From contig PAMD01000014.1 of assembly GCA_002707145.1 (NCBI GenBank), positions 1 to 64,000 on the forward strand: a DNA stretch of 64,000 nucleotides, read 5' to 3'. The position numbers and the translations under genes are program-made. The notes below the pieces were generated by a model. That model did not search any database. It was not told where the DNA came from and saw only the letters and a list, made by a program, of their open reading frames with translations. Below, one piece after another: positions 39,040 through 49,519 of the stretch. The stretch is from Flavobacteriales bacterium (lineage in GTDB: Bacteria; Bacteroidota; Bacteroidia; Flavobacteriales; UBA7430). Position 1 is the stretch's first letter. Each line of letters starts with the position of its first letter.

Positions 39040-39621
39040 CTACGCTTTTTTATTGTCATCAATTGGATCACCAGGTAATTCTTCACCTGCTTCTGCAGAC
39101 TTGGTCTCGTCAAGTTCATCTATTAAAGGAACCTCATCAACAACATCGGCTTCTTCTATAGCAGAATCATCTTTTTGTGGTCCAGCAGTAGCAATTTTTG
39201 AAGAAGTCTTCTTTCTTCTTCGCGTCTTAGGTTTCTTGACTTCCTTACCATTTGTGTAGACTTCATTGAAATCAACTAATTCAATCATACACATTTCAGC
39301 ATTATCACCCATTCGATTACCAGTTTTGATAATTCTGGTGTATCCTCCAGGTCGATCCGCTATTTTACTAGAAACAATTCCAAAGAGTTCTTTCAATGTT
39401 TCTTTTTGCTTAAGGTAACTAAAAACAATTCTACGCGAATGTGTGGAATCTGTTTTTGCTTTTGTAATTAATGGCTCGACATACTGCTTCAAGGCTTTTG
39501 CCTTTGCCACTGTAGTATTTATTCTCTTAAACTCAATCAACGAACATGCCATATTTGACAACATCGCTTTTCTATGTGCTGTTTTCCTACCTAAATGGTT
39601 GAATTTTTTTCCATGTCTCAT
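39040..39621 (-). CDS. rplQ: 50S ribosomal protein L17 with acidic C-terminal tail
   Basis: L17 sits near the peptide exit tunnel of the large subunit. The first 120 residues are canonical ([61 protein letters not shown]). After a [14 protein letters not shown] stretch comes a 60-residue, Asp/Glu-rich tail, making 193 aa against 127 in E. coli. Extended L17 tails are common in Bacteroidota; the tail is probably disordered. It is the last gene of the run, 4 bases after rpoA. Confidence 0.96.
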   Translation of the reverse strand: MRHGKKFNHLGRKTAHRKAMLSNMACSLIEFKRINTTVAKAKALKQYVEPLITKAKTDSTHSRRIVFSYLKQKETLKELFGIVSSKIADRPGGYTRIIKTGNRMGDNAEMCMIELVDFNEVYTNGKEVKKPKTRRRKKTSSKIATAGPQKDDSAIEEADVVDEVPLIDELDETKSAEAGEELPGDPIDDNKKA

Positions 39622-39625
39622 GACC

Positions 39626-40618
39626 CTATTCCTTATCTAATTTGTACTTAGCAGTATCCATCCCAAAAGAAAGACCTTTCACAGCGACTAGTTCATCTAA
39701 TTCGGTTAACGATTTTTTACCAAAGTTTCTAAACTTCATTAAATCGCTTTTGTTAAAAGTAACCAAATCACCAAGTGTTTCTACCTCAGCAGCCTTCAAA
39801 CAATTTAAAGCTCTTACTGAAAGATCCATTTCAGTTAATTTAGAGTGCAAAAGTTGTCTCATTTTTAGAGATTCTTCATCGTACTGATCTTCAGAAGAGG
39901 CTTCTGTATCTTCTAACGAAATTCTTTCATCAGAGAACAACATAAAGTGATGAATTAATATTTTTGATGCTTCTGTGAGTGCATCTTTTGGCTCTATAGA
40001 GCCGTCTGTGTGTACTTCAAAAATAAGCTTCTCGTAATCTGTTTTTTGTTCTACACGGAAATTTTCAATTTCATATTTCACATTTTTTATTGGAGTGAAA
40101 ATTGAGTCGGTGGCAATCGTTCCTAAGGGCATATCTTCTGTAGATTGCTCTTCAGAGGTAACAAATCCACGACCTTTAATAACTGTCAAAACCATGTTTA
40201 TGTCAACTTTGGGATTCATATTACAAATCACCAAATCAGGGTTTAACACTTGAAAACCTGAAATAAACTTTCCGATATCTCCAGCTTTTAATTGCTTTTG
40301 CTTCGACACAGAAACTTGAATAGTTTCATTCTCAACATCTTCAACTTGTTTCTTAAAACGAACTTGTTTTAAATTTAAGATAATTTCAGTAACATCTTCT
40401 ACAACTCCATCAATAGTAGAAAACTCGTGTTCTACGCCGTCAATGCGAACGGAAGATATAGCAAAACCTTCAAGAGAAGAAAGTAGTACCCTACGTAAGG
40501 CATTTCCGACTGTTAAACCATAACCAGGCTCTAGAGGACGAAATTCAAATTGACCAGAATTGTCAGATGAACTGAGCATTAAAACTTTGTCCGGCTTTTG
40601 GAAATTTAATATTGCCAT
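39626..40618 (-). CDS. rpoA: RNA polymerase alpha subunit
   Basis: RpoA dimerises to start RNA polymerase assembly and contacts regulators through its C-terminal domain. The 330-aa protein has the N-terminal domain ([28 protein letters not shown]) and the C-terminal helix-hairpin-helix domain ([38 protein letters not shown]). The length is normal. It lies between rpsD (29 bases) and rplQ (4 bases), the standard alpha-operon position. Confidence 0.98.
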   Translation of the reverse strand: MAILNFQKPDKVLMLSSSDNSGQFEFRPLEPGYGLTVGNALRRVLLSSLEGFAISSVRIDGVEHEFSTIDGVVEDVTEIILNLKQVRFKKQVEDVENETIQVSVSKQKQLKAGDIGKFISGFQVLNPDLVICNMNPKVDINMVLTVIKGRGFVTSEEQSTEDMPLGTIATDSIFTPIKNVKYEIENFRVEQKTDYEKLIFEVHTDGSIEPKDALTEASKILIHHFMLFSDERISLEDTEASSEDQYDEESLKMRQLLHSKLTEMDLSVRALNCLKAAEVETLGDLVTFNKSDLMKFRNFGKKSLTELDELVAVKGLSFGMDTAKYKLDKE

Positions 40619-40647
40619 GTGATAAAAATTTAAAGTGTCTTTACTTA

Positions 40648-41253
40648 TTATTTAGAATACAATTCAACAATCAACTGCTCCTTTATATTTTCTGGAATCT
40701 GAGTTCGCTCTGGAACAGCAACAAAAGTTCCTCTCAAAGAGTCAGAACTAAACTCTAACCACTCATATGAGCTACTGCTAGATCGAACTGAGTCTGTAAT
40801 AGCCTCAAGTGCTTTGGATTTCTCACGCACCTCAATCACATCTCCAGGACGCATTGAATAAGATGGAATATTTACAATCCCACCATTTACTGTAATATGA
40901 CGATGAGAAACAAGTTGTCTTGCCCCACTTCGAGTTGGTGAAATTCCCATTCGGTATACAGTATTATCTAATCTTCTTTCGCATAATTGCAGAAGAATTT
41001 CACCCGTTACTCCTTGTTTAGAGGAAGCATTTTTGTACAAATTACGAAACTGCTTTTCCAGTATTCCATATGTATACTTTGCTTTTTGCTTCTCCAAAAG
41101 TTGAACTGCATACTCAGACTTTTTGGATCTTCTTCTAGAATTTCCATGTTGACCGGGCGCGTAGTTCTTTTTTTCTAAAGATTTATCTGCTCCGAAGATT
41201 GCTTCACCGAACCTTCGTGCGATTTTTGTTTTTGGACCTGTATATCTTGCCAT
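40648..41253 (-). CDS. rpsD: 30S ribosomal protein S4
   Basis: S4 is a primary 16S rRNA-binding protein and in many bacteria represses this operon. The 201-aa protein begins [17 protein letters not shown], has the S4 RNA-binding domain ([31 protein letters not shown]) and lacks the N-terminal zinc-binding cysteines of some relatives. It is 20 bases after rpsK and 29 before rpoA. Confidence 0.98.
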   Translation of the reverse strand: MARYTGPKTKIARRFGEAIFGADKSLEKKNYAPGQHGNSRRRSKKSEYAVQLLEKQKAKYTYGILEKQFRNLYKNASSKQGVTGEILLQLCERRLDNTVYRMGISPTRSGARQLVSHRHITVNGGIVNIPSYSMRPGDVIEVREKSKALEAITDSVRSSSSSYEWLEFSSDSLRGTFVAVPERTQIPENIKEQLIVELYSK

Positions 41254-41273
41254 TTCTTAGATTTTAAAAAAAA

Positions 41274-41654
41274 TTAAACTCTTCTGCGTTTTGGAGGTCG
41301 ACAACCGTTGTGGGGTTGAGGAGTCACGTCTATAATTTCAGACACTTGAATCCCATTGTTATGCAAAGTTCGGATAGCCGATTCGCGACCATTACCTGGT
41401 CCCTTCACATAAACTTTCACCTTTCTCAAACCGGCTTCATGAGCGACTTTCGCACAATCTTCAGCTGCAGTTTGAGCAGCATAGGGAGTATTCTTTTTAG
41501 AACCTCTAAATCCTTGTTTACCTGCGGAGGACCATGATATTACTTGTCCTGCATTATTGGTCAACGAGATAATAATATTATTGAAAGAAGCATGGATATG
41601 AGCCTGTCCTGCGGACTCTACCTTTACCTTTCTTTTTTTGTTTGTTTTAGCCAT
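41274..41654 (-). CDS. rpsK: 30S ribosomal protein S11
   Basis: S11 lies on the platform of the small subunit next to the mRNA exit path. The 126-aa protein shows [38 protein letters not shown] and the C-terminal [18 protein letters not shown], including the Asn-Gly pair that is isomerised to isoaspartate in E. coli. It is 9 bases after rpsM. Confidence 0.98.
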   Translation of the reverse strand: MAKTNKKRKVKVESAGQAHIHASFNNIIISLTNNAGQVISWSSAGKQGFRGSKKNTPYAAQTAAEDCAKVAHEAGLRKVKVYVKGPGNGRESAIRTLHNNGIQVSEIIDVTPQPHNGCRPPKRRRV

Positions 41655-41663
41655 AGCTACTTA

Positions 41664-42038
41664 CTATTTAGTTGCTTTTTTCTTGTTCGCAACGGTTTTT
41701 CTTCTACCTTTTCTGGTTCTGGAGTTGTTCTTAGTCCTCTGGCCTCTTAACGGTAATCCAGAACGGTGACGCTGACCTCTGTTGCATCCTATATCCATCA
41801 ATCGCTTGATGTTTAATTGGACTTCAGATCGCAATTCACCCTCGATTGTGTAGTCAGACATGATGGTACGAATTATATTTAATTCTTCATCATTCCAATC
41901 CTTAACCTTAGTGTTTAGATCAACACCGGCTTTAATAAGGATTTCCTGGGCTCGCGTTTTGCCTACACCATAAATGTAAGTTAAACCGATTTCTCCTCTT
42001 TTGTTTGTGGGTAAGTCTACCCCTGCAATTCTTGCCAT
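41664..42038 (-). CDS. rpsM: 30S ribosomal protein S13
   Basis: S13 is in the head of the small subunit and touches the P-site tRNA and L5. The 124-aa protein begins [26 protein letters not shown] and contains [25 protein letters not shown], with a Lys-rich C-terminal tail that reaches tRNA. It is 21 bases after rpmJ, 9 before rpsK. Confidence 0.98.
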   Translation of the reverse strand: MARIAGVDLPTNKRGEIGLTYIYGVGKTRAQEILIKAGVDLNTKVKDWNDEELNIIRTIMSDYTIEGELRSEVQLNIKRLMDIGCNRGQRHRSGLPLRGQRTKNNSRTRKGRRKTVANKKKATK

Positions 42039-42059
42039 AGAATGTATTTTAGACTAGGT

Positions 42060-42176
42060 CTAACCTTGTCTTTGTTTAAATTTTGGATTCTTTTTGTTTA
42101 TAACATATAGACGACCTTTTCTTCGAACAATCTGGCAGTCCGCACTTCTTTTTTTAATTGATGCTCTTACTTTCAT
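42060..42176 (-). CDS. rpmJ: 50S ribosomal protein L36
   Basis: Found by reading the 150-base gap between infA and rpsM on the minus strand: a 38-codon frame from ATG at 42176 to TAG at 42060. It translates to [21 protein letters not shown] followed by [17 protein letters not shown], unmistakable L36. The C-x2-C...C-x4-H zinc site is reduced: only one Cys (DCQIV) remains, so this is the zinc-independent form. Position between infA and rpsM is the standard one. Confidence 0.96.
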   Translation of the reverse strand: MKVRASIKKRSADCQIVRRKGRLYVINKKNPKFKQRQG

Positions 42177-42188
42177 CTTTCAATTATT

Positions 42189-42404
42189 TTAGTATCTGTA
42201 AGTAATTCTTCCTTTAGTCAAATCATATGGAGACATAGATAGTTTCACCTTATCTCCTGGCAATAATTTAATATAATGCATACGCATCTTGCCGGAGATA
42301 TGAGCTGTTAAAATGTGACCATTTTCTAGTTCTACTCGAAACATTGCATTTGAAAGTGATTCTGTAATCACCCCGTCTTGCTCTATTGATGCTTGTTTAG
42401 CCAT
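42189..42404 (-). CDS. infA: Translation initiation factor IF-1
   Basis: IF-1 is an OB-fold protein that occupies the A site during initiation. The 71-aa protein starts [30 protein letters not shown] and ends RGRITYRY-like (KGRITYRY), the usual length and pattern. It overlaps the map gene by 8 bases and is 12 bases before rpmJ. Confidence 0.97.
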   Translation of the reverse strand: MAKQASIEQDGVITESLSNAMFRVELENGHILTAHISGKMRMHYIKLLPGDKVKLSMSPYDLTKGRITYRY

Positions 42405-43188
42405 ACGCTAATTTTTTTTTTTTTATTACTTCGTCGATAAAATCAAATGATGACAATATCTCTGCTTTACCTTTTCGAACAACAATTGTATGTTCAAAAT
42501 GTGCCGAAGGTTTCATATCAATGGTATTAATAGTCCATCCATCGTTTAATTGAACAATTTCTTTTTTTCCCATGTTGATCATTGGCTCAATAGCAATGAC
42601 TAATCCTTCATTCAATTTCACTCCTCGTCCACGCTTTCCATAATTTGGAACTTCTGGGCTCTCATGTAAACTTTTTCCTAAACCATGCCCTACGAGTTCT
42701 CTAACTACAGAATAACCATGGTCTTCTGCATGCTTCTGAACAGCGTATCCTATATCTCCAATTCTGTTTCCAGAAACTGCAGCTCGAATACCTCTATACA
42801 AGGACTCTCTAGTTACTTTGAGTAACTCTCGAACCTCTGGATCAACATCCCCTACCTCATAAGTAAAAGCGGAATCCCCAAAAAAGCCATTCATCTTGAC
42901 ACCACAATCTAAAGATAAGATAGTACCAGACTCTAAAGGACAATCATTGGGTATTCCATGAACAACTTGTTCATTGGGAGAAACACATAAAGTGTTAGGA
43001 AATCCACTGTAGCCTTTAAAGGCTGGAACTCCTCCATTATCTCGAATAAACTCTTCAGCAACTTTATCTAAGTCTAAAGTACTAACCCCAGGCTTAATAA
43101 GTCTCGCCACTTCAGCGTGAGTTTTTGCAACAAGTAAAGAACTTTCTTTAATTAACTTTATTTCTTCTTCAGTTTTGTAATAAACCAT
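42397..43188 (-). CDS. map: Type I methionine aminopeptidase
   Basis: Map removes the initiator Met from nascent proteins. The 263-aa protein has the dimetal ligands in [24 protein letters not shown] (two Asp), [12 protein letters not shown] (His), and the two Glu in VIAIEPMI and HFEHTIVV. I use the ATG at 43188 ([10 protein letters not shown]); a GTG at 43215 would overlap secY and add nine residues not expected in the family. It lies 7 bases after secY and overlaps infA. Confidence 0.94.
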   Translation of the reverse strand: MVYYKTEEEIKLIKESSLLVAKTHAEVARLIKPGVSTLDLDKVAEEFIRDNGGVPAFKGYSGFPNTLCVSPNEQVVHGIPNDCPLESGTILSLDCGVKMNGFFGDSAFTYEVGDVDPEVRELLKVTRESLYRGIRAAVSGNRIGDIGYAVQKHAEDHGYSVVRELVGHGLGKSLHESPEVPNYGKRGRGVKLNEGLVIAIEPMINMGKKEIVQLNDGWTINTIDMKPSAHFEHTIVVRKGKAEILSSFDFIDEVIKKKKLAYG

Positions 43189-43195
43189 TTCTTTA

Positions 43196-44503
43196 TTACA
43201 TTCCTGATCGACCACTTAATCGCCCAGACTTCATCAGACCATCATAGTGACGATTTAACAAGTAACTCTCAATCTGTTGAAGTGTATCCAATACAACACC
43301 CACCATAATTAATAATGAGGTGCCACCAAAAAATTGAGAGAAAGATTGATTAATTCCAGCATTCATAGCAAAAGCAGGAAGAATTGCTATAAATGCTAGA
43401 AAGAAAGATCCTGGCAAAACAATTCTGGACATAACGTTATCAAGAAATCCGGCTGTATCCTTTCCTGGTTTTACTCCAGGTACAAATCCACCATTTCTTT
43501 TTAAATCGTCGGCCATTTGATTTGTATTTACTGTCATAGCTGTATAGAAGTAGGTAAACAAGATGATAAGTAGTGCAAACACTAGATTGTACCAAAATCC
43601 TGAAAAGTCGGAGAAGTTAGTAATAAAGGTTTGCAAACTTTCAGATTCTGAAAGACCAGCAAAGGTGATAGGTATAAACATAATTGCTTGAGCAAAAATG
43701 ATAGGCATCACGCCTGCTGCATTAACTTTTAATGGTAAATATTGTCGTGCAGCGGCAACTTGAGCTGTTGCACCACGCTTGGCATATTGAATTGGAATGC
43801 GTCTTACTCCCTGAACTAAAAGAACAGACGCAAGAATAACAACTAATAAAATAACAATCTCAACCAAAATAATTAGGGGTTTTGCACGGCCAACTTCAAA
43901 TAAGAATGCTTGAGGAAGGCTGGCAATAATTCCGACCATAATGAGTAATGAAATTCCATTTCCAATTCCGCCATCTGTAATTTTCTCTCCTAGCCACATG
44001 GCGAACATTGTTCCAGTTACAAGAATAATTACACTTGAGAACCAGAAAGAGGTACTAGACAAGAGAAAAGCTTCTGAAGGAAGAGTAGCTTTTAAATTGG
44101 CAATGTAACCTGGAGCCTGAAATGAAGTGATTAATACAGTCAAATACCTTGTAATTTGACTAATCTTTGTTCTCCCGCTTTCTCCATCTTTTTGTAGCTT
44201 TTGTAAATAAGGGACCGCCATGGTCATTAATTGTATCACGATAGATGCCGATATGTAGGGCATAATACCGAGTGCCATAATAGAGGCCTGTGAAAAAGCA
44301 CCACCAGTAAACATATTTAAAAGTCCCAACAGACCGTCTGAGGTTTGATTTTGAAGAGCATCTAGCTGCTGCGGGTCAATTCCTGGTAACGCTACGAATG
44401 ATCCCAAACGATAAATTAGAAGGAAACCTAAGGTAGTTAAAATACGACCTCTAAGTTCTTGGATCTTCCATATATTCTTTATTGTATCTATAAAATTCTT
44501 CAT
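43196..44503 (-). CDS. secY: Preprotein translocase channel subunit SecY
   Basis: SecY forms the protein-conducting channel of the inner membrane. The 435-aa protein has ten hydrophobic helices, the plug and N-terminal signature LGFLLIYRLGSFVALPGIDPQ, LMTMAVPYLQKLQKDGESGR, and cytosolic loops with RRIPIQYAKRG, where SecA and the ribosome bind, and RNGGFVPGVKPG. Complete and normal in length, in contrast to the interrupted secA at 16290-19580. It is 11 bases after rplO. Confidence 0.97.
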   Translation of the reverse strand: MKNFIDTIKNIWKIQELRGRILTTLGFLLIYRLGSFVALPGIDPQQLDALQNQTSDGLLGLLNMFTGGAFSQASIMALGIMPYISASIVIQLMTMAVPYLQKLQKDGESGRTKISQITRYLTVLITSFQAPGYIANLKATLPSEAFLLSSTSFWFSSVIILVTGTMFAMWLGEKITDGGIGNGISLLIMVGIIASLPQAFLFEVGRAKPLIILVEIVILLVVILASVLLVQGVRRIPIQYAKRGATAQVAAARQYLPLKVNAAGVMPIIFAQAIMFIPITFAGLSESESLQTFITNFSDFSGFWYNLVFALLIILFTYFYTAMTVNTNQMADDLKRNGGFVPGVKPGKDTAGFLDNVMSRIVLPGSFFLAFIAILPAFAMNAGINQSFSQFFGGTSLLIMVGVVLDTLQQIESYLLNRHYDGLMKSGRLSGRSGM

Positions 44504-44514
44504 AAGAATTGATG

Positions 44515-44967
44515 CTATTTAAGAATTGTCACGACACCTCCTGCAGCTTCAATAGCAGCTTTTGAGGATACGGTAAATTTGTGCATAGACACGTTCAACT
44601 TTGCGGTTAAGGCGCCACGACCCAAAATTTTAACTAATTCGTTCTTTCTTGCCAATCCATTTGCCAGTAGGATATCAAAAGTCAATTCATCTTTTATCTT
44701 TTTCGAATCCACAAGAGCTTGAATAGTATCAAGGTTGATTCCCTTGTACTCTAGACGATTAATGTTCTTAAAACCAAACTTAGGAACACGTCTTTGAAGT
44801 GGCATTTGCCCACCTTCAAAGCCTACCTTACGGGAATACCCCGAACGTGATTTTTGACCATTGTGACCTCTTGTTGAGGTTCCACCTTTACCGGATCCTT
44901 GCCCGCGCGCAACACGCTTTTTGTTTCTCACCGAGCCTGTAGCTGGTTTCAGGTTACTTAAATTCAT
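44515..44967 (-). CDS. rplO: 50S ribosomal protein L15
   Basis: L15 stabilises 23S rRNA deep in the large subunit. The protein has MNLSNLKPATGSVRNKKRVARGQGSGKGGTSTRGHNGQKSR at the start and EAAGG near the end. I begin at the ATG at 44967 (150 aa), where homologues start; an in-frame upstream start would overlap rpmD. It is 22 bases after rpmD, 11 before secY. Confidence 0.96.
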   Translation of the reverse strand: MNLSNLKPATGSVRNKKRVARGQGSGKGGTSTRGHNGQKSRSGYSRKVGFEGGQMPLQRRVPKFGFKNINRLEYKGINLDTIQALVDSKKIKDELTFDILLANGLARKNELVKILGRGALTAKLNVSMHKFTVSSKAAIEAAGGVVTILK

Positions 44968-44989
44968 CTTACGATTACTTTGATAATTC

Positions 44990-45172
44990 TTACTTAACTT
45001 CTTTAATTTCAATTAAATGCTTGATGGCATTGACCATCCCAAGAATTTGAGGTGTACCCTCATGTTCTACTACTTGGTTTATTTTCTTTAAACCTAGAGC
45101 TTCTAAAGTTCTCTTTTGGCGCTCTGGTCTATCGATTTTACTTCGTACTTGCTTGATTTTAATTTTGGCCAT
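44990..45172 (-). CDS. rpmD: 50S ribosomal protein L30
   Basis: L30 is a small two-helix, three-strand protein on the large subunit surface. The 60-aa product starts MAKIKIKQVRSKIDRPERQKRTLEALGL and includes GMVNAIKHLIEI. The length is normal. It sits between rpsE and rplO as in most spc operons. Confidence 0.97.
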   Translation of the reverse strand: MAKIKIKQVRSKIDRPERQKRTLEALGLKKINQVVEHEGTPQILGMVNAIKHLIEIKEVK

Positions 45173-45184
45173 TTGTTTAAATTA

Positions 45185-45709
45185 TTATCCGTTAAAAACC
45201 TTGCTCATAGAAACACCCCTTTGAGAAGCTACTGAACGAGCATCTCTAAGCTGTAACAATGCATCCATGGTCGCTTTTACTACATTGTGTGGATTTGACG
45301 AACCTTTGGATTTAGCCAAGATATCATGTATACCAACAGACTCGATAACAGCTCGCATTGCACCACCTGCAATTACACCAGTACCATGAGAAGCAGGTCG
45401 CATAAATATACGTGAGCCACCGAATTTACCGTTTTGCTCGTGTGGAATAGTAGCATTAACGACGGGGATTCTATACAAATTCTTTTTTGCATCTTCAGTT
45501 CCTTTGGTTATTGCAGAAACAACTTCCTTTGCTTTACCCATTCCGTGTCCTACAACGCCTTCTTCATTTCCAACAACCATGATGGCAGAAAAACTGAATG
45601 TTCTACCCCCTTTGGTTACTTTAGTTACACGTTGAATTCCCACCAAACGCTCTTTAAGCTCTAAGCCTGATGGCTTTACTTTTTCTATGTTATAGTATTT
45701 ACTAGCCAT
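45185..45709 (-). CDS. rpsE: 30S ribosomal protein S5
   Basis: S5 helps shape the mRNA entry channel and the decoding site. The 174-aa protein has the double-stranded RNA-binding-like N-domain ([31 protein letters not shown]) and the C-domain with [23 protein letters not shown]. The Lys-Gly-Gly loop where spectinomycin-resistance changes occur is intact. It is 6 bases after rplR. Confidence 0.98.
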   Translation of the reverse strand: MASKYYNIEKVKPSGLELKERLVGIQRVTKVTKGGRTFSFSAIMVVGNEEGVVGHGMGKAKEVVSAITKGTEDAKKNLYRIPVVNATIPHEQNGKFGGSRIFMRPASHGTGVIAGGAMRAVIESVGIHDILAKSKGSSNPHNVVKATMDALLQLRDARSVASQRGVSMSKVFNG

Positions 45710-45715
45710 AATTTC

Positions 45716-46069
45716 TTAGAATTTAAGTCCTCCTGCTCTAGCTCCATCGGCTAAAGATTTAACTCTTCCGTGATATAAGTATCCATTTCGATCGAAAACA
45801 CATTTGGTGATACCGGCAGAAACTGCTTTTTCAGCTAGGACTTTACCCACAACACCTGCTTGTTCGGTTTTAGTTCCCTCAGCTTTAACGGCTTTATCCG
45901 AAGATGAAACAGTTAACAAAGTAATACCAGCAATATCATCAATTAGCTGGGCGTAAATTGACTTATTGCTTCTAAAAACCGAAAGTCTAGGGTTTGTTGA
46001 TGTACCACTGGTATTCTTTCGAACACGCATCTTGATACGATTTCTTCTATATTCTTTTGACAATGCCAT
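45716..46069 (-). CDS. rplR: 50S ribosomal protein L18
   Basis: L18 binds 5S rRNA with L5 and L25. The 117-aa protein starts [23 protein letters not shown] and shows [45 protein letters not shown], the canonical C-terminus. It is 10 bases after rplF and 6 before rpsE. Confidence 0.98.
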   Translation of the reverse strand: MALSKEYRRNRIKMRVRKNTSGTSTNPRLSVFRSNKSIYAQLIDDIAGITLLTVSSSDKAVKAEGTKTEQAGVVGKVLAEKAVSAGITKCVFDRNGYLYHGRVKSLADGARAGGLKF

Positions 46070-46079
46070 CGCTTATATT

Positions 46080-46631
46080 TTAACCTGCAGTTTTACCTGC
46101 TTTTCTTCTAATTTCTTCACCTACGAATTTGATTCCTTTTCCTTTGTAAGGCTCAGGCTTTCTCATCGAACGAATTTTCGCAGCAACCATTCCGATAAGT
46201 TGCTTATCGTGAGAACTCAATCTTACAATTGGATTTTTCCCTTTTTCTGAAATAGTTTCTACTTTCACCTCAGTGCAAATTTCTAACAAGATATTGTGAG
46301 AGAAACCTAAACTAAGTTCTAATAGTTGACCTTTATTTGAGGCACGATAACCAACTCCTACTAATTCAAGTTCTTTTGTGTACCCTGAGGAAACTCCAAC
46401 AATCATATTCTGAATTAAAGCACGATACAGTCCGTGTTTTGCTCTAGATTCTTTTTGATCATTTGGTCTTTCAAGGGTAACAATAGCATCTTCAACTCTT
46501 ACGGAAATTGGTTCTGTAACCTGCAGAGACAATTCACCTAGCTTTCCTTTGACGATGACTTCATTGGATGAAGACTTATCTAAGGAAACTCCTTCGGGGA
46601 TTGTGATTGGTTGTTTACCTATTCTTGACAT
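46080..46631 (-). CDS. rplF: 50S ribosomal protein L6
   Basis: L6 sits near the base of the L7/L12 stalk and the sarcin-ricin loop. The 183-aa protein has the duplicated fold: N-domain (MSRIGKQPITIPEGV, VKGKLGELSLQV) and C-domain (GVGYRASNKGQLLELSLGFSH) ending KPEPYKGKGIKFVGEEIRRKAGKTAG. It is 22 bases after rpsH. Confidence 0.98.
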   Translation of the reverse strand: MSRIGKQPITIPEGVSLDKSSSNEVIVKGKLGELSLQVTEPISVRVEDAIVTLERPNDQKESRAKHGLYRALIQNMIVGVSSGYTKELELVGVGYRASNKGQLLELSLGFSHNILLEICTEVKVETISEKGKNPIVRLSSHDKQLIGMVAAKIRSMRKPEPYKGKGIKFVGEEIRRKAGKTAG

Positions 46632-46653
46632 TTTTTAACGTTTTCTTTTGATA

Positions 46654-47052
46654 TTAATAAACGTAACATATTACTTCTCCACCCACATTGAGTGAACGAG
46701 CTTCTTTATCCGTCATGACTCCCTTAGAAGTTGATACGATGGCTACTCCAAGACCATTCAATACTCTTGGCATTGAAGAAGACGAAGAATACTTTCGAAG
46801 ACCTGGTTTTGAGGCTCTTTGTAAAGAGGTAATAGCTGGCATTTTAGTGATTGAATTGTATTTCAATGCAATCTTTATGCTGCCCTGAGCGTTGTTAGTT
46901 TCGAACTTATAGTTCAAAATATAGCCTTGATCTTTTAAGATCTTGGTCATTTCTTTTTTAAGGTTTGACGCAGGAACTTCCACGACTCTGTGTTTCGCCA
47001 TTACGGCGTTACGAAGACGGGTTAAGTAATCTGCTATTGGATCTGTATACAT
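46654..47052 (-). CDS. rpsH: 30S ribosomal protein S8
   Basis: S8 is a primary binder of 16S rRNA helix 21 and in E. coli represses the spc operon. The 132-aa protein starts [32 protein letters not shown] and ends [23 protein letters not shown]. The length is normal. It is 18 bases after rpsN. Confidence 0.98.
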   Translation of the reverse strand: MYTDPIADYLTRLRNAVMAKHRVVEVPASNLKKEMTKILKDQGYILNYKFETNNAQGSIKIALKYNSITKMPAITSLQRASKPGLRKYSSSSSMPRVLNGLGVAIVSTSKGVMTDKEARSLNVGGEVICYVY

Positions 47053-47070
47053 AGTTTATAAGTTTACTGT

Positions 47071-47340
47071 TTACCAACTGGCTTTTTTGACTCCTGGGAT
47101 TAGACCAAAATTGGCCATTTCACGAAATGTAACACGTGAAACACCGAACTGACGCATATAACCCTTTGGACGACCTGTCAACTTGCATCTATTGTGAAGA
47201 CGAACGGGAGAGGCATCTTTTGGAAGCTTTTGAAGACCTGCATAGTCTCCTGCTGCCTTTAAAGCGGAACGTTTATCTGCGTACTTTTCAACTATTTTCT
47301 GTCTTTTAAGCTCTCGGGCTTTCATTGATTCTTTTGCCAT
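47071..47340 (-). CDS. rpsN: 30S ribosomal protein S14
   Basis: S14 lies in the head of the small subunit. The 89-aa product is the longer, zinc-free class: [28 protein letters not shown], then [30 protein letters not shown], with a single Cys instead of the CxxC pairs of the short zinc form. It is 5 bases after rplE. Confidence 0.98.
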   Translation of the reverse strand: MAKESMKARELKRQKIVEKYADKRSALKAAGDYAGLQKLPKDASPVRLHNRCKLTGRPKGYMRQFGVSRVTFREMANFGLIPGVKKASW

Positions 47341-47345
47341 CTTGC

Positions 47346-47894
47346 TTATTTTTTAAAGGGTAAACCAAATTCTTTTAACAACTCAAAAGCTTCTTTATCA
47401 GTGTTTGCGGATGTTACAATTGTAATATCCATTCCGGTAATCTTGTTTACTTGATCAATAAATATTTCAGGAAATATAATTTGCTCCTTGATACCTATGT
47501 TGTAATTTCCTCTTCCATCAAAAGATTTTGGACTGATTCCCTGAAAATCACGAACTGCAGGCAATGCAGTCGATACAAATCTATCCAAAAACTCATACAT
47601 CTTTGCCCCCCTGAGGGTCACACGAACACCCACTGGCATGCCTTTTCTTAATTTGAAATTAGAAATGTCTTTCTTAGACATGGTCGAAACTGATTTTTGC
47701 CCAGTAATTCTGGACATTTCATCAGAGGCAACATCGACTAATTTTTTATCTGAAGTAGCTTCGCCTACACCTTGGTTCAAACAAATCTTTACCAACTTTG
47801 GCACTTGCATGATATTTTTGTAACCCATGCTTTCCGTGAGAGCCGCAACAATCTCGTTACGATATTTCTCTTGTAGTCTTGGAGTATATGACAT
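47346..47894 (-). CDS. rplE: 50S ribosomal protein L5
   Basis: L5 bridges 5S rRNA and the P-site tRNA. The 182-aa protein has [56 protein letters not shown] and [18 protein letters not shown]. Its ATG shares one base with the rplX stop (TAATG), implying translational coupling. Confidence 0.98.
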   Translation of the reverse strand: MSYTPRLQEKYRNEIVAALTESMGYKNIMQVPKLVKICLNQGVGEATSDKKLVDVASDEMSRITGQKSVSTMSKKDISNFKLRKGMPVGVRVTLRGAKMYEFLDRFVSTALPAVRDFQGISPKSFDGRGNYNIGIKEQIIFPEIFIDQVNKITGMDITIVTSANTDKEAFELLKEFGLPFKK

Positions 47895-48211
47895 TATAGA
47901 ATCTCTCCTGATTTTTTAGAGTATCTGACCAACTTACCAGCGTCGTTCACTTTTCTTCCTACACGACTTGCTTGCCCTTTCGAGTCAACTACCATGAGGT
48001 TAGAAATATGAACTGAGGCTTCGCTTTTTACAATTCCACCTTGTGGGCTTGCTGCGCTCGGCTTAGTATGTTTAGACACCATGTTAATGCCTTCAACGAA
48101 GGCTCTTCCTTTCTCAAGATCTACAGATACGATCTTACCAGTTTTTCCATTATCGGAACCTGCAAGAACTTTTACTGAATCTCCTTTTTTAATATGTAAT
48201 TTAGACATCAT
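47894..48211 (-). CDS. rplX: 50S ribosomal protein L24
   Basis: L24 starts 50S assembly and has a KOW domain near the tunnel exit. The 105-aa protein begins [27 protein letters not shown] (KOW motif) and continues with [31 protein letters not shown]. The second Met may be the true start. It overlaps rplE by one base and is 8 bases after rplN. Confidence 0.97.
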   Translation of the reverse strand: MMSKLHIKKGDSVKVLAGSDNGKTGKIVSVDLEKGRAFVEGINMVSKHTKPSAASPQGGIVKSEASVHISNLMVVDSKGQASRVGRKVNDAGKLVRYSKKSGEIL

Positions 48212-48219
48212 AAATCGTT

Positions 48220-48588
48220 TTATAGCACCTCTGGTGCCAGTGAAACTATTTTCATGTATTGCTTATCTCGTAATTCTCGAGCAACGGGCCCAAAAACACG
48301 AGTACCTCTCATTTGTCCTGTCGTATCCAACAAAACACATGCATTATCATCAAAACGGATGTAAGACCCATCTTGACGACGAACTTCCTTTTTTGCACGA
48401 ACAACGACAGCAGTAGAAACTTGTCCTTTTTTCACTGTACCTGCCGGAATGGCAGATTTAACAGTGACAACGATTCTGTCTCCCAATGAAGCGTATCTTC
48501 TACCAGTACCTCCCAATACACGAATACAAAGTACTTCCTTGGCTCCCGTGTTGTCGGCTACTTTTAATCGACTTTCCTGTTGTACCAT
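48220..48588 (-). CDS. rplN: 50S ribosomal protein L14
   Basis: L14 lies at the subunit interface and contributes bridges to 16S rRNA. The 122-aa protein starts [27 protein letters not shown] and contains [16 protein letters not shown] and [13 protein letters not shown], ending LAPEVL. The length is normal. It is 1 base after rpsQ. Confidence 0.98.
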   Translation of the reverse strand: MVQQESRLKVADNTGAKEVLCIRVLGGTGRRYASLGDRIVVTVKSAIPAGTVKKGQVSTAVVVRAKKEVRRQDGSYIRFDDNACVLLDTTGQMRGTRVFGPVARELRDKQYMKIVSLAPEVL

Positions 48589-48589
48589 C

Positions 48590-48847
48590 TTACTTGGCTC
48601 TTTCTAAGATTTCTACTACTCTCCAATTCTTTGTTTTGCTCAAAGGACGTGTCTCCATGATTCTGACGGTATCACCGACATTACAATCATCAGAGTCGTC
48701 ATGGGCAACAAGGGTTGAAGTTTTCTTCATAAACTTACCGTACATTATGTGCTTCTCCTTTCGTTCGATAGACACAGTAACAGACTTGCTCATTTTGTTG
48801 CTTTTTACGACACCAACACGTTCTTTTCTAAGATTTCTAGTTTCCAT
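48590..48847 (-). CDS. rpsQ: 30S ribosomal protein S17
   Basis: S17 is an OB-fold protein binding the 5' domain of 16S rRNA. The 85-aa product starts [33 protein letters not shown] and has [23 protein letters not shown], all typical. It is 7 bases after rpmC and 1 before rplN. Confidence 0.98.
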   Translation of the reverse strand: METRNLRKERVGVVKSNKMSKSVTVSIERKEKHIMYGKFMKKTSTLVAHDDSDDCNVGDTVRIMETRPLSKTKNWRVVEILERAK

Positions 48848-48854
48848 GGTTGTT

Positions 48855-49049
48855 TTATGCTTCTAGTTCTCTTCTTCTAACTTCTGTTAGAATTCGTGCA
48901 ACTGTTTTCTTTATTTCTCGAATCTGTCCTGGATTCTCAAGGGGTGACACAGCATGAGCTAACTTTATTTTAGCTAATGATATTTTTTCCTCAGCGAGTT
49001 TACCATTAAGATCCTCAGTTGACATTTGATTTATTACAGCTTGTTTCAT
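48855..49049 (-). CDS. rpmC: 50S ribosomal protein L29
   Basis: L29 is a two-helix protein near the tunnel exit, part of the docking site for signal recognition particle and trigger factor. The 64-aa product has the central pattern [43 protein letters not shown]. It lies between rplP and rpsQ as usual. Confidence 0.97.
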   Translation of the reverse strand: MKQAVINQMSTEDLNGKLAEEKISLAKIKLAHAVSPLENPGQIREIKKTVARILTEVRRRELEA

Positions 49050-49067
49050 CGTTAATAAGTAAATCGA

Positions 49068-49490
49068 TTAGGCTTCAACGTAGTCTCTTCTTACTACGAA
49101 TTTAGTTGTTATGGGCATTTTTTGAGCAGCTAACCGGAGTGCTTCCCTAGCAACTTGAAGAGATACACCATCTAATTCGAACATAATACGTCCCGGTAAT
49201 ACAACAGCAGCCCAATACTCAGGGGCACCCTTACCTTTTCCCATCCGTACTTCTGCTGGTTTCTTTGTAATTGGTTTATCTGGAAAAATTCTAATCCACA
49301 TTTGTCCTTCACGTTTCATGTAACGAGTGGCTGCAATTCGAGCAGCTTCAATTTGACGTGATGTAATCCAACATTCCTCCAAGGCTTTTATTGCAAATGA
49401 TCCAAAAGCAATTTGACTCCCACGTCCGGTATTACCCTTCATGCGGCCCTTTTGCATTTTTCGGAACTTGGTTTTTTTTGGTTGTAACAT
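49068..49490 (-). CDS. rplP: 50S ribosomal protein L16
   Basis: L16 supports the A-site tRNA near the peptidyl transferase centre. The 140-aa protein starts [30 protein letters not shown] and has the conserved [15 protein letters not shown], with KMPITTKFV near the end. It is 29 bases after rpsC. Confidence 0.98.
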   Translation of the reverse strand: MLQPKKTKFRKMQKGRMKGNTGRGSQIAFGSFAIKALEECWITSRQIEAARIAATRYMKREGQMWIRIFPDKPITKKPAEVRMGKGKGAPEYWAAVVLPGRIMFELDGVSLQVAREALRLAAQKMPITTKFVVRRDYVEA

Positions 49491-49519
49491 CTTTCTAAAT
49501 TTTAGTATATGTTATCATA